The notes: generated by a model not told the origin, from the sequence alone. A stretch of 27,106 bases of DNA from CAUPWF01 sp964367685 (GCA_964367685.1 CAYIYM010000026.1:1-27106), one strand, 5' to 3'; positions 1 through 7,869 are shown, counted from the stretch's first letter. A program made the numbers and translations.

Positions 1-116
1 TCTTCGTCTTCGAATTCATCTTCATCGTCAAATTCATCTTCATCGTCGAATTCATCTTCATCGTCAAATTCATCTTCATCGTCAAATTCATCTTCATCGT
101 CGAACTCATCTTCAAA
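1..116 (-). repeat. 18-bp in-frame tandem repeat coding an acidic hexapeptide
   Basis: Five uninterrupted 18-bp units lie at 15-104 (unit on the + strand ttcatcttcatcgtcRaa, where R is a or g), with partial units on both sides (1-14 and 105-116). They lie inside the coding frame of the minus-strand TPR protein and translate as Phe-Asp-Asp-Glu-Asp-Glu. The units differ only at the third base of the Phe codon, so they look recently copied. The array may continue to the left of the window. Such arrays change copy number by slippage without breaking the frame. Confidence 0.95.
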
Positions 117-1445
117 TGTTTCATCTTCTTCCAAGATTTCATCTTCTACAAGAGACCCTATGTATGCCCCTTTATTATGTATACTTGTAACCTCAGCTTC
201 AACGCCATTCTCAATGTCTTCCATCAACTGTCTAATGTCGTCAGCTAATACTGGTGACTCCTCTGTACTATTTTCAGCTACTTCGTCTATTTCTGTAACT
301 TCTTTCTCGTCAGCTGGGGATATTTGCACATTTTCTACTTTTATTGCCATCTTCGCTTTTTCACGTGCAATTGCTTCTTCCATCTCTCGTTGCTTTTCTT
401 CCCAACTTGCAAGTATTTCATTGATTTTCATTTGGCCAGTTGTATTTGCGTCTAAAGCTTCAGCTGCACGATTTTTAGAAACCATTTCTTCGGATTTTCT
501 ACGAAGTTCTTTTTCAATAGCATCTGTGTCAAATATTACTGTTTTATCTGGAACTTCTTCTATTTTGTTTTCTACTATACTATCTACAGGTGTTTCTGTG
601 ATATTTCTTATTTCTTCTATTTCCTCTTGTCGAATCACCATTGTTTCATCAGATAACGATTGTGTTGCCATTTCCATTGCCATAGCAGAGGACGCCAAAA
701 CCGTACCACCTACAACGCCACTTGCAGTCGTTCTAAGACTTTCAGCTGACGCGGCCATAATCGGCACACTTGCTTTTGTTGATGCATTTGCCAGCGTACT
801 AGCTACCGTAGTTGCCGAAATATTTGGTGAGTTAGTAACTCTCATATTATATTTTTCTTCCTGTGCCGGCGAAAGTGATTGAAATTTCATTTTCAATTCC
901 ATCGCTTGGAGCGCATATTTTCCATCGCCAAACCACAGAATAATATCATCACACTCAGCAACACATTGATCAATCATTCCTGCCTGATAATATAATTTCG
1001 CTAATTCAAATGTCCATTTTTCAACATGTTCCACTTTTTTAAAATTAGAAAGTACTTCAATCTGCTTTGGATATGGTGCTCCCTCCGCCTTTAGTATTTT
1101 ATATTTCAAAATATATTGATTTGGATCTTTTGGTGCAACCATTACAAATTCTTCGTAACAATCAAGTGCTTCTGCAACATCTCCTAATTTAATTGCAAGC
1201 ATTCCTAGCTTATAAATTGTTTTCTTATTTTCTGGCGCGCAATCATACGCAAGAAAAAGTACATTTCTACTCTTCTCAAATTGGCCGTTATGCTCAAATA
1301 TCTCACTCACTGTACAAAGCATAGTCACGTTTTTCACACGTCTCCAATCAATCGTATCCGCAATTTCCATTGCTTCCCTATAAGACTTCTGCGCAACATA
1401 TGCGAGCATCTCTTCTGTTTTAATTCGATATTCATACTTGTCCAA
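1..1445 (-). CDS. TPR-type protein with acidic repeat tail, 3' end outside window (partial)
   Basis: About 481 residues are visible and the frame is open to the left edge. Residues 1-170 resemble a helical TPR-like repeat protein of Lachnospiraceae, with alternating helices and motifs such as EMLAYVAQ, MLCTVSEIFEHNG and ILWFGDGKYA. A low-complexity Ala/Ser/Thr-rich stretch follows, then a charged helical part (around KINEILASWEEKQREMEE) and the acidic FDDEDE repeat. An ATG lies at 1451-1449, but the ribosome site AGAGG is only 2 nt from it. The TTG at 1445-1443 has an 8-nt gap and gives MDKYEY, the start I remember for this family, so TTG was chosen. Some relatives carry a C-terminal ATPase domain; that part would be outside the window and is only a guess here. 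Function unknown; a cytoplasmic scaffold is plausible from the repeats and the absence of a signal peptide. Confidence 0.8.
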   Translation of the reverse strand, partial: MDKYEYRIKTEEMLAYVAQKSYREAMEIADTIDWRRVKNVTMLCTVSEIFEHNGQFEKSRNVLFLAYDCAPENKKTIYKLGMLAIKLGDVAEALDCYEEFVMVAPKDPNQYILKYKILKAEGAPYPKQIEVLSNFKKVEHVEKWTFELAKLYYQAGMIDQCVAECDDIILWFGDGKYALQAMELKMKFQSLSPAQEEKYNMRVTNSPNISATTVASTLANASTKASVPIMAASAESLRTTASGVVGGTVLASSAMAMEMATQSLSDETMVIRQEEIEEIRNITETPVDSIVENKIEEVPDKTVIFDTDAIEKELRRKSEEMVSKNRAAEALDANTTGQMKINEILASWEEKQREMEEAIAREKAKMAIKVENVQISPADEKEVTEIDEVAENSTEESPVLADDIRQLMEDIENGVEAEVTSIHNKGAYIGSLVEDEILEEDETFEDEFDDEDEFDDEDEFDDEDEFDDEDEFDDEDEFEDE

Positions 1446-1519
1446 AGTCATCACCTCTACTATCTTTTATAGTTATTCGCTTATACTTTTATTAAAAATA
1501 AATGCTTTTTTACTAACTA

Positions 1520-1548
1520 ATTCTATCATACAACATAATTAATGTCAA
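1520..1548 (-). promoter_or_regulatory. Sigma-A type promoter of the TPR protein gene
   Basis: On the minus strand the -35 is TTGACA (1548-1543), the spacer is 17 nt and the -10 is TAGAAT (1525-1520). Transcription would begin near 1513, leaving a leader of about 68 nt. The -35 box begins inside the U-tract of the terminator just upstream, so the two transcription units are packed end to end. Confidence 0.75.
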
Positions 1549-1582
1549 AAATTACCACTATCTCTAAAAGAAATAGTGGTAA
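1547..1582 (-). terminator. Intrinsic terminator of the small minus-strand unit
   Basis: A perfect 10-bp stem (1582-1573 pairing with 1561-1552, arm TTACCACTAT) with an 11-nt loop is followed on the minus strand by TTTTT (1551-1547). Direction is set by the T-run, which exists only on the minus side. It therefore ends a transcript coming from the region 1583-2161, not the TPR gene, which begins after it. Confidence 0.75.
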
Positions 1583-1971
1583 CATTATATTCTTATTCAG
1601 TTGTAAATCGGAGGTAATCTCTATATTAATTATACTTCCTATACTGCCTACTAAACTTTAATTTAAATTCCTTCTTTAAGTTTTATTTTTATATGTTTAT
1701 AATTTAAAGCTTTGAACCTTCTACATTCTATATATTCAATATTTTATCTTTTTCCTATAGATTCTCCATGCCTCACTTAGTAAATGATTTCATCTAGTAT
1801 ATAAAGTTTCTTTACACTTTACTCTCTAGGATACTTATACTAAATTTTAGCAACATAGCCAATATTTCTTTACATATTTCTATGACTTTAAATTAAGTGT
1901 GATATTCTATTCAATATGTTGGCAACTCTTCATCTTCATTCAGTGTTTCCAGCTTCTATTCTCTCCGACTA
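1583..1971 (-). other. AT-rich stretch, probable 3' part of a small transcript; no recognisable gene
   Basis: No ORF with a ribosome site is seen on either strand. On the minus strand, just after the small ORF at 1972-2079, another reading frame encodes short acidic pieces separated by stops (for example KLETLNEDEELPTY, about 1963-1922). This could be the remains of a longer coding region, or chance. The stretch lies between a promoter (2133-2161) and a terminator (1547-1582) that point the same way, so it is probably transcribed as untranslated RNA or as a decayed gene. Confidence 0.4.
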
Positions 1972-2079
1972 TTATCTTTGTTCTGATTGTCTGGATTCTC
2001 TATATTTTTTAAAGGTCATTGTATAGGAAGCACTTGCCATATCACTAACATATTGATTTTTTAACATTTCACTCTCCAA
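1972..2079 (-). CDS. Small ORF of 35 codons with strong expression signals
   Basis: TTG start at 2079-2077, ribosome site AGGAGG at 2093-2088 with an 8-nt gap, stop TAA at 1974-1972 followed at once by TAG. The peptide starts MESEMLKNQYVSDMAS and ends in a charged tail KKYRESRQSEQR; no signal peptide or membrane segment is visible. A promoter lies about 50 nt upstream and a terminator about 390 nt downstream, so the ORF has a transcription unit of its own. I do not recognise the peptide. It may be a genuine small protein, the intact front end of a frameshifted gene (acidic fragments follow in another frame), or a leader peptide in an RNA with another job. Confidence 0.45.
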   Translation of the reverse strand: MESEMLKNQYVSDMASASYTMTFKKYRESRQSEQR

Positions 2080-2132
2080 TGGTTTAGCCTCCTTTTCTTT
2101 AATCTCTTTTTAATACTTTTTGTATTAAATGT

Positions 2133-2161
2133 ATCTTATCACTTTTTACAATCTTTGTCAA
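2133..2161 (-). promoter_or_regulatory. Promoter of the small minus-strand unit
   Basis: Minus strand: -35 TTGACA (2161-2156), 17-nt spacer, -10 TAAGAT (2138-2133). The start of transcription (near 2126) falls on an 8-bp perfect hairpin with a 5-nt loop (2109-2116 with 2122-2129), so the RNA would carry a 5' stem-loop before the ribosome site. The unit is divergent from bioY. Confidence 0.65.
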
Positions 2162-2250
2162 CCTTATTTTCAGACTTTTTATCGTTATTTTCAATATTGT
2201 CAGTTTTATATATTGTTTCTACAACTCCTACAGATTGATTTTTTGTTTTT

Positions 2251-2303
2251 ATTGTTAACTATTTTTATATATGGTTGACAATTTTCTTTTTTTATATTAT
2301 TCT
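2251..2303 (+). promoter_or_regulatory. bioY promoter overlapped by a BirA-type biotin operator
   Basis: Arms ATTGTTAAC (2251-2259) and GTTGACAAT (2274-2282) form a dyad with one mismatch and a 14-nt spacer, the layout of BirA operators in Firmicutes. The right arm contains the -35 TTGACA (2275-2280); after 17 nt comes the -10 TATTCT (2298-2303). BirA loaded with biotinyl-AMP would therefore cover the -35 and shut off transcription when biotin is plentiful. The sequence features are direct; the assignment to BirA follows from the known operator form and the downstream bioY. Confidence 0.8.
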
Positions 2304-2343
2304 CTTCCTACAAGTATTACAAAAAAGATCAAAGGAGTATTTC

Positions 2344-2898
2344 ATGAAACACATACCATTACAAAACCAAAAAACAAGAACTTTGGCCATGACTGGATTA
2401 TTTTCTGCCTTAATCTGCGTCCTAGCACCAGTTGCACTACCCATAGGTCCTGTTCCTATCACGCTGGCTACATTTATTATATACCTTAGTATTTTTGTCT
2501 TAGATACCAAGCAAAGTCTGATGTGCTGTCTGCTCTATCTACTACTTGGCTTAGTCGGACTGCCTGTCTTTTCAGGTTTTACCGGTGGAATAGGCAAGCT
2601 AATCGGACCAACTGGTGGCTACTTAATCGGCTATCTTCCTCTCATACTAGTTTCTAGCCTCATTATCAAAAAAAATAAGCACAACCACCTAATCTCTGCT
2701 ATTGCGTTAATCTTAGGTACTGCTGTGCTTTATTTTATCGGAACTGCCTGGTTTGTCATACAACAAGATATGTCATGGTCAAATTCACTTGCTCTTTGTG
2801 TTTTTCCATTTTTATTTGGAGATGCAATAAAAATCCTATTGGCAATATTCATTGGACCAGTGCTTCAAGTCCGCCTCTCTATGCTCTATAATAATTAA
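2344..2898 (+). CDS. bioY: Biotin transporter BioY (ECF transporter substrate-binding component)
   Basis: A 184-residue, very hydrophobic protein with about six membrane segments and the BioY-family marks TRTLAMTGLFSALICV, GLPVFSGFTGGIGKLIGPTGGY and GTAWFV near the middle of the family's usual 180-200 residues. It binds biotin in the membrane and works with the shared EcfA/EcfT energising module, which is not in this window. The start at 2344 is fixed by the ribosome site AAAGGAG (2332-2338 region) and because upstream in-frame ATGs fall before the predicted start of transcription. It stands alone, under a BirA-type operator. Its 3' end overlaps the end of the convergent hydratase gene by 20 nt. 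Confidence 0.93.
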   Translation: MKHIPLQNQKTRTLAMTGLFSALICVLAPVALPIGPVPITLATFIIYLSIFVLDTKQSLMCCLLYLLLGLVGLPVFSGFTGGIGKLIGPTGGYLIGYLPLILVSSLIIKKNKHNHLISAIALILGTAVLYFIGTAWFVIQQDMSWSNSLALCVFPFLFGDAIKILLAIFIGPVLQVRLSMLYNN

Positions 2899-5137
2899 TC
2901 AAACATCCTTTTAGGATAATATCTCGCTCACTATCTGTTAAGTTGCCAAGAGAGAAATCAATCTTTGTCATTCCCCCCTCTTTTACAACATATCCTTGAA
3001 TAGTATCGTCTTTATTGATGATACTGTTTTTTATTTCTGGCAAGAAAATATAATCTTCCTGCATGAAGCTCATTTGATTAGTATCTTCTTTCGTTATCAA
3101 TGGCAACATTCCCCAGTTAATCAGATTTGAGCGATAGCGTTTTGTCGCATATTCCTTGGCGATATTTGCCCATCCCCCTAAAACTTTCTGACATGATGCA
3201 GCTTGTTCTCTTGCAGAACCATCTCCTGGTTTTATGGCAAAAATAGCACTTCCAATCCCCATATTGGTATGGTTTACCTTTGCAAACACATTACGTACAA
3301 CTTCCATCACTTGTGCAATTTCCACCATACTTTCTTCTGGATTTTCTCCCCTTTGAATATAATTCTGCGCAGCCTGCACCTCTTTCGCCTTACCTACATA
3401 TGCAGGATCCTTTCTCGAAAGGGTGAATTCAGCAAGACCTAGAGGGTTCGATCTGTAAGAAGACGTCTCTCCTGATGGAATTAACTCATCTGTAGTCGTT
3501 ACCGGATCATGAATTTCTGAAACAACTTTAATCAACAAATGCTCTGGCATTTCTGACATCATTGGCCAATCCTTAATATTGGGACCAACTTTTACCTCTA
3601 CATCGGTTTTTGCCTCCCCCTTGCTATCAAAAATACGGTTATCATAAATTGTCTTGTCATAGAAATACTTTGGATTTGTATATTCCACATCTACTAAATC
3701 TGTCGCCGCTGTTAAATATCCTTGATTTGCTGCCGTTGCCGCAATTGAGCGCGCATCCATAAGTGCTACTGACGAAATTTGTCCGTTCTGCAATTTCGAC
3801 CCTTCTCTATTTGGGAAATTACGTGTTGTATGGCGAATACTAAATGCTCCATTTGCCGGAGTATCTCCAGCTCCAAAGCACGGGCCGCAAAATGCCGTTT
3901 TTACAACGGTTCCTGCCGCCATAAGGTGCGCTAGTGCTCCATTTTTCATAAGTTCCATATAAATAGGCGTGCTAGCAGGATATACACTAAAGGTAAATTC
4001 GTCATTTCCTACACTCTTCCCTTTTATAATGTCTGCTGCCGCACAAATATTTTCAAATCCTCCACCTGCACAACCTGCAATAATCCCCTGCTCTACATAT
4101 AACTTGCCATTTCGAATTTTATCCTGAAGAGAATATTTCACTGAGCCTCCAAGGCTCACTGCCGCCTTCACTTCTACCTCATGTAAAATATCAGCAAGAT
4201 TCTGATTTACTTCGTCTATTGTATACACATTACTTGGATGGAATGGCATAGCAACCATAGGCTTGATCTCGCTTAAATTTACATAGATCATTCCATCGTA
4301 ATATGCCTCTTCACCTTGGGAAAGTTCTTTATATGCATCCAGACGTCCATGTAAGGCATAGTATTCTTGAATTGTCTCATCTGTTCGCCAAATAGAAGAA
4401 AGACAAGTTGTTTCCGTTGTCATCACATCAATTCCAATACGGAAGTCCGCTGTCATTTTATGAATTCCTGGCCCTACAAATTCCATCACCTTATTATTGA
4501 CATATCCACATTCAAATGTTGCGCCAATAATGGCAAGCGCTACGTCTTGAGGTCCCACTCCTGGAACAACCTCTCCATCCAAAAATACACCAACTACATC
4601 CGGCATAGGAATATCATAGGTTTTATTTAGCAATTGCTTCACTAACTCTGGACCACCTTCTCCCATTGCGAGTGTGCCAAGTGCACCGTATCTTGTGTGG
4701 CTATCTGATCCTAGAATCATTTCTCCACTTGCAGCCATCATTTCTCTTGCATATTGGTGAATAACAGCTTGATGAGGTGGCACATAGGCTCCACCATATT
4801 TCTTTGCGCAAGACAAACCAAATACATGGTCATCTTCATTGATTGTCCCACCTACTGCCGATAAACTATTATGGCAATTTGTAAGTACATATGGAATAGG
4901 GAATCGCTCTAATCCAGAGGCTCTAGCTGTTTGTATAATCCCAACAAATGTAATATCATGGGAGGCTAGTTTATCAAACTTAATTTCCAATCTCTTCATA
5001 CTCTCACTCGTATTATGAGCTTTTAATATATTATAGGCAATTGTATTTTTACTCGCTTCACTTTTTTCTACGGATCCACGTTCACTTATCACTTTGTTAT
5101 TTAATACATACATTCCATTATCATATACTCTGACCAT
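2879..5137 (-). CDS. Aconitase-family hydratase (YbhJ-like)
   Basis: 752 residues, close to the roughly 753 of E. coli YbhJ. Aconitase marks are in order: GSDSHTRYG (143-151), TTCLSSIWRTDE (243-254), three cysteines placed as [4Fe-4S] ligands (C356 in AGCAGGGFEN, C417 and C420 in FCGPCFG), SIRHTTRNFPNREG (433-446), and the swivel-domain sequence RSNLINWGMLPL near the C-terminus. It should be a cytosolic Fe-S hydro-lyase isomerising a citrate-like acid. The YbhJ branch is not classical AcnA/AcnB, so the substrate is open; citrate/aconitate is possible. Ribosome site GGGGAG lies 4 nt before the ATG. It follows the PucR-type regulator gene by 27 nt and is probably co-transcribed with it. Confidence 0.85.
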   Translation of the reverse strand: MVRVYDNGMYVLNNKVISERGSVEKSEASKNTIAYNILKAHNTSESMKRLEIKFDKLASHDITFVGIIQTARASGLERFPIPYVLTNCHNSLSAVGGTINEDDHVFGLSCAKKYGGAYVPPHQAVIHQYAREMMAASGEMILGSDSHTRYGALGTLAMGEGGPELVKQLLNKTYDIPMPDVVGVFLDGEVVPGVGPQDVALAIIGATFECGYVNNKVMEFVGPGIHKMTADFRIGIDVMTTETTCLSSIWRTDETIQEYYALHGRLDAYKELSQGEEAYYDGMIYVNLSEIKPMVAMPFHPSNVYTIDEVNQNLADILHEVEVKAAVSLGGSVKYSLQDKIRNGKLYVEQGIIAGCAGGGFENICAAADIIKGKSVGNDEFTFSVYPASTPIYMELMKNGALAHLMAAGTVVKTAFCGPCFGAGDTPANGAFSIRHTTRNFPNREGSKLQNGQISSVALMDARSIAATAANQGYLTAATDLVDVEYTNPKYFYDKTIYDNRIFDSKGEAKTDVEVKVGPNIKDWPMMSEMPEHLLIKVVSEIHDPVTTTDELIPSGETSSYRSNPLGLAEFTLSRKDPAYVGKAKEVQAAQNYIQRGENPEESMVEIAQVMEVVRNVFAKVNHTNMGIGSAIFAIKPGDGSAREQAASCQKVLGGWANIAKEYATKRYRSNLINWGMLPLITKEDTNQMSFMQEDYIFLPEIKNSIINKDDTIQGYVVKEGGMTKIDFSLGNLTDSERDIILKGCLINYYRA

Positions 5138-5164
5138 ACGTCTCCCCTTCGTTAACTCATTCTA

Positions 5165-6277
5165 TTAGTGGTTCATGCTTTCCAGAAAATTCAAATTCTT
5201 AGATACCATCAATGCCAATTTAAATGTCATAGCATCTTCAAATACGCGAATATCCAATCCTGTTTTCTGTTGTATTTTCTCCAATCTATATACCAATGTA
5301 TTTCTATGTACATATAATTGTCTTGCCGTTTCAGAAATATTCAAATTATTATCAAAGAAATAATTCGCCGCCGTCATAGTTTCTTCGCTAAATTGCTCTA
5401 TGGCTCGACCACACAAGACTTCATGCAAAAATTCTCTACACAGTGTTATTGGGAGTTGGTGAATCAATCTCCCCACGCCTAATGCTGTATACGCCAAAAT
5501 ACGTTTCTCTGAATAAAAACTTTTCCCAACACTTAAGGCAACTAACGCCTCGGCATATGCTTTTGATATATGTTCTAGGTCGGCCGCAATATTTCCGTAT
5601 CCAACTCGAACATAAATCATCGCTTCTGCGCTGACTGTATCAACTAATGTTTCTGCGATACTCTTCATTTCCTTCTCACTGTCACTTTGCTCCAATTCTT
5701 TAATAAACACAATATGGCTTCCTGACACTTCAACAATAAAATCTTTTGTCCCTATCAAATACATGCTCTTCATCATTTGCACTACTTCAAAATCTTCTTC
5801 ATTCTTTGGTTCAATCACAAAGATTGCTCTATTTGCATGATTCTCAACATCTACCTGTTTTGCTTTAGTAGCCATTTCCTCTACAGAAATTGTCTTGTTT
5901 AAAACTGCTTTTATAAATGTTTTTTTCGTATATTTAGGTTTACTTACAATCAAGAGGTTCTCTAATTGACTAACACATAGCATACTCAGCATTTCACTTT
6001 GCGAATCTTCCTCCCATCCTTGCTCCACTTCTTGTACCAACAAATAGCAAGGCTGTTCATCATGTGACACAATATAAATAAGCAGGTTATTCCTTTTACA
6101 ACTCTGTAACATCTCTATTTCATCTGATATATAATTTGCAATATCTGTTTTTGCAACTTCATTTATTTCATTCGTACTGATTAAACAATTTCCAGCAAAA
6201 TCCCAAACTGATGTTTCGCGACCTGTAATCCCTTTCATATCCAAAATTGCTTTCATCAAAATTTGTTGTGCTAACAT
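5165..6277 (-). CDS. PucR/CdaR-type transcriptional regulator
   Basis: 370 residues. The C-terminal 60 residues are the PucR-family helix-turn-helix (NNLNISETARQLYVHRNTLV, then YRLEKIQQKTGLD); the middle resembles the GGDEF-like region common in this family (around RVGYGNIAADLEHISKAYAE), and the N-terminal part is probably a ligand sensor. Such regulators activate or repress catabolic genes next to them in response to the substrate. The start at 6277 is set by a perfect AAGGAGG 5 nt upstream, giving MLAQQILMKAILDMKG; an in-frame ATG 63 nt earlier lacks a ribosome site. It precedes the hydratase gene by 27 nt, so its target and ligand are likely linked to that enzyme. Confidence 0.85.
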   Translation of the reverse strand: MLAQQILMKAILDMKGITGRETSVWDFAGNCLISTNEINEVAKTDIANYISDEIEMLQSCKRNNLLIYIVSHDEQPCYLLVQEVEQGWEEDSQSEMLSMLCVSQLENLLIVSKPKYTKKTFIKAVLNKTISVEEMATKAKQVDVENHANRAIFVIEPKNEEDFEVVQMMKSMYLIGTKDFIVEVSGSHIVFIKELEQSDSEKEMKSIAETLVDTVSAEAMIYVRVGYGNIAADLEHISKAYAEALVALSVGKSFYSEKRILAYTALGVGRLIHQLPITLCREFLHEVLCGRAIEQFSEETMTAANYFFDNNLNISETARQLYVHRNTLVYRLEKIQQKTGLDIRVFEDAMTFKLALMVSKNLNFLESMNH

Positions 6278-6315
6278 AAGATCCTCCTTATCCTGCTTCA
6301 AATGTGATATATACA

Positions 6316-6366
6316 AATATAACAGAACAATTCCATGCAATCAAGCTAGCAGAATTGTTCTGTTAT
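6316..6366 (-). promoter_or_regulatory. Promoter and inverted-repeat operator of the regulator-hydratase operon
   Basis: A perfect 15-bp inverted repeat (6319-6333 and 6352-6366, arm ATAACAGAACAATTC) has an 18-nt spacer, so the arm centres are 33 bp or about three helical turns apart. On the minus strand a promoter sits in it: -35 TTGATT (6344-6339), 17-nt spacer, -10 TATATT (6321-6316). One arm lies upstream of the -35, the other covers the spacer and the edge of the -10. That fits control by a dimeric protein, perhaps the PucR regulator itself. The repeat could also serve as the 3' hairpin of pgi, but no T-run follows it. Confidence 0.65.
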
Positions 6367-6402
6367 CATTTAAGGCGTATTATTCTATTTCAAAGAAGAT
6401 AA

Positions 6403-7749
6403 TTATAGTCTTTTCAGTAACTCTTCTCTCTCTGCTTCAAACCCAGGTTTGCCAAGTAATGCAAACATATTTTTCTTGTAACTTTCTACACCTGGCTGAT
6501 CAAATGGATTAATTCCTAATAAATATCCACTAATTCCAACTGCAAATTCGAAGAAGTAGAATAATTGTCCTAGATAGAATTCATTTTGCTCTGGAATGCT
6601 TACTACTAAGTTAGGAACTCCACCGTCAACATGTGCCAACATTGTTCCATTCATCGCATTTGTGTTAACAAATTCTAATGATTGTCCTGCAAGGTAGTTT
6701 AACCCATCAAGATCTACTGGCTCTTCCCCAATTAAAATTTCATGTCTTGATTTCTCTACATTAAGAACTGTTTCAAATATATTTCTACTTCCATCTTGGA
6801 TAAACTGTCCCATAGAGTGTAAATCTGTTGTCAAATCTACTGCTGCTGGGAAGATTCCTTTTTGATCTTTTCCTTCACTTTCTCCGTAAAGTTGCTTCCA
6901 CCACTCTGATACATAATGAAGACTTGGCTCGTAGTTCGCAACTACTTCAATACACTTTCCTTTATTCAAAAGAATATTTCTAATTGCTGCATACTGCATA
7001 GAACTATTCTCTTCGAATGGTGCATTTAATGCTTCTTCTCTAGCCGCTGCCGCACCTGCCATTAATTGGTCAAGATCTGCACCACTTACTGCTATTGGTA
7101 ATAGTCCAACTGCTGTTAGCACAGAGAATCGTCCGCCTACATCATCTGGGACTACATAAGAGTCGTATCCTTCTGCTGTTGCTAATTCCTTCAATGCACC
7201 ACGTGATTTATCAGTTGTTGCATAAATTCTTCCAGCTGCTGCCTCTTTTCCATATTTCTTCTCAAGTAATTCCTTGAATACACGGAACGCGATTGCCGGC
7301 TCTGTTGTAGTTCCGGATTTCGAGATAATATTAACTGAGAAATCTCTATTTCCAATCACCTCAATTAAATGTGTAATATATGTGCTACTAATATTATTTC
7401 CTGCATAGTAAATCTCTGGACTCTTGCGAAGTTCTCTTGGAACACTGTTTGCAAATGAATGTCCTAAGAACTCAATTGCAGCTCTAGCACCTAAGTAAGA
7501 TCCACCAATACCGATTACGATGAGTACTTCCGACTCTTCTTGGATTTTCTTTGCTGCTTCTTTAATTCTTGCAAATTCTTCTTTATCATAATTAACTGGT
7601 AAATCAATCCATCCAAGGAAATCATTTCCAGCTCCTGCTTTATTTACTAACATCTCTTTCGCCCATTCTGCTGAGCTTTTTGCATATGCAACTTCATGTG
7701 CTTGCATGTAATTTTCAGCTTTTCCATAATCAAATGAAAGTTTCGACAT
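6403..7749 (-). CDS. pgi: Glucose-6-phosphate isomerase
   Basis: 448 residues, the usual length in Firmicutes (about 450). Interconverts glucose-6-phosphate and fructose-6-phosphate in glycolysis and gluconeogenesis, in the cytosol. Family marks: VIGIGGSYLGARA near residue 80, NIISKSGTTTEPAIAFR near 145 and the C-terminal GINPFDQPGVESYK with the catalytic-loop lysine region. The start at 7749 (MSKLSFDYG) is set by AAAGGAG 7 nt upstream; an in-frame ATG 57 nt further up has no ribosome site and gives an atypical basic N-terminus. It has its own promoter and appears to be transcribed alone. Confidence 0.97.
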   Translation of the reverse strand: MSKLSFDYGKAENYMQAHEVAYAKSSAEWAKEMLVNKAGAGNDFLGWIDLPVNYDKEEFARIKEAAKKIQEESEVLIVIGIGGSYLGARAAIEFLGHSFANSVPRELRKSPEIYYAGNNISSTYITHLIEVIGNRDFSVNIISKSGTTTEPAIAFRVFKELLEKKYGKEAAAGRIYATTDKSRGALKELATAEGYDSYVVPDDVGGRFSVLTAVGLLPIAVSGADLDQLMAGAAAAREEALNAPFEENSSMQYAAIRNILLNKGKCIEVVANYEPSLHYVSEWWKQLYGESEGKDQKGIFPAAVDLTTDLHSMGQFIQDGSRNIFETVLNVEKSRHEILIGEEPVDLDGLNYLAGQSLEFVNTNAMNGTMLAHVDGGVPNLVVSIPEQNEFYLGQLFYFFEFAVGISGYLLGINPFDQPGVESYKKNMFALLGKPGFEAEREELLKRL

Positions 7750-7796
7750 ATCTTTTCTCCTTTTATATCGCTGTCTGTGAATTGGATTCGTAATTA

Positions 7797-7825
7797 ATAG
7801 TATCAAATTGTTTAAAATTTTTCAA
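7797..7825 (-). promoter_or_regulatory. pgi promoter
   Basis: Minus strand: -35 TTGAAA (7825-7820), 17-nt spacer, -10 TACTAT (7802-7797). The predicted leader before the pgi ATG is about 40 nt and contains the AAAGGAG ribosome site. Confidence 0.6.
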
Positions 7826-7869
7826 GGTATAAACATCGGCAAAATTTTTCTCAAAATACTTTCTACAAA

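Noticed and set aside
15..104. 18-bp repeats as a CRISPR array
   Set aside because: Units are contiguous without spacers and stay in the reading frame of a protein.
160..882. Long + strand ORF of about 240 codons, Ser-rich
   Set aside because: It is the mirror of the low-complexity part of the minus-strand TPR gene, has no ribosome site, and the minus frame is open over a longer stretch with a promoter and family resemblance.
2275..2343. Upstream in-frame extension of bioY
   Set aside because: It would begin inside the BirA operator and before the predicted start of transcription; the ATG at 2344 has an AAAGGAG site.
2905..2917. Small hairpin after bioY as a terminator
   Set aside because: Only 5 bp with a 3-nt loop, inside the hydratase coding sequence, and without a T-run.
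6319..6366. 15-bp inverted repeat as the pgi terminator
   Set aside because: No T-run follows on the minus strand and the repeat overlaps a good promoter, so an operator role was preferred. It is not fully excluded.
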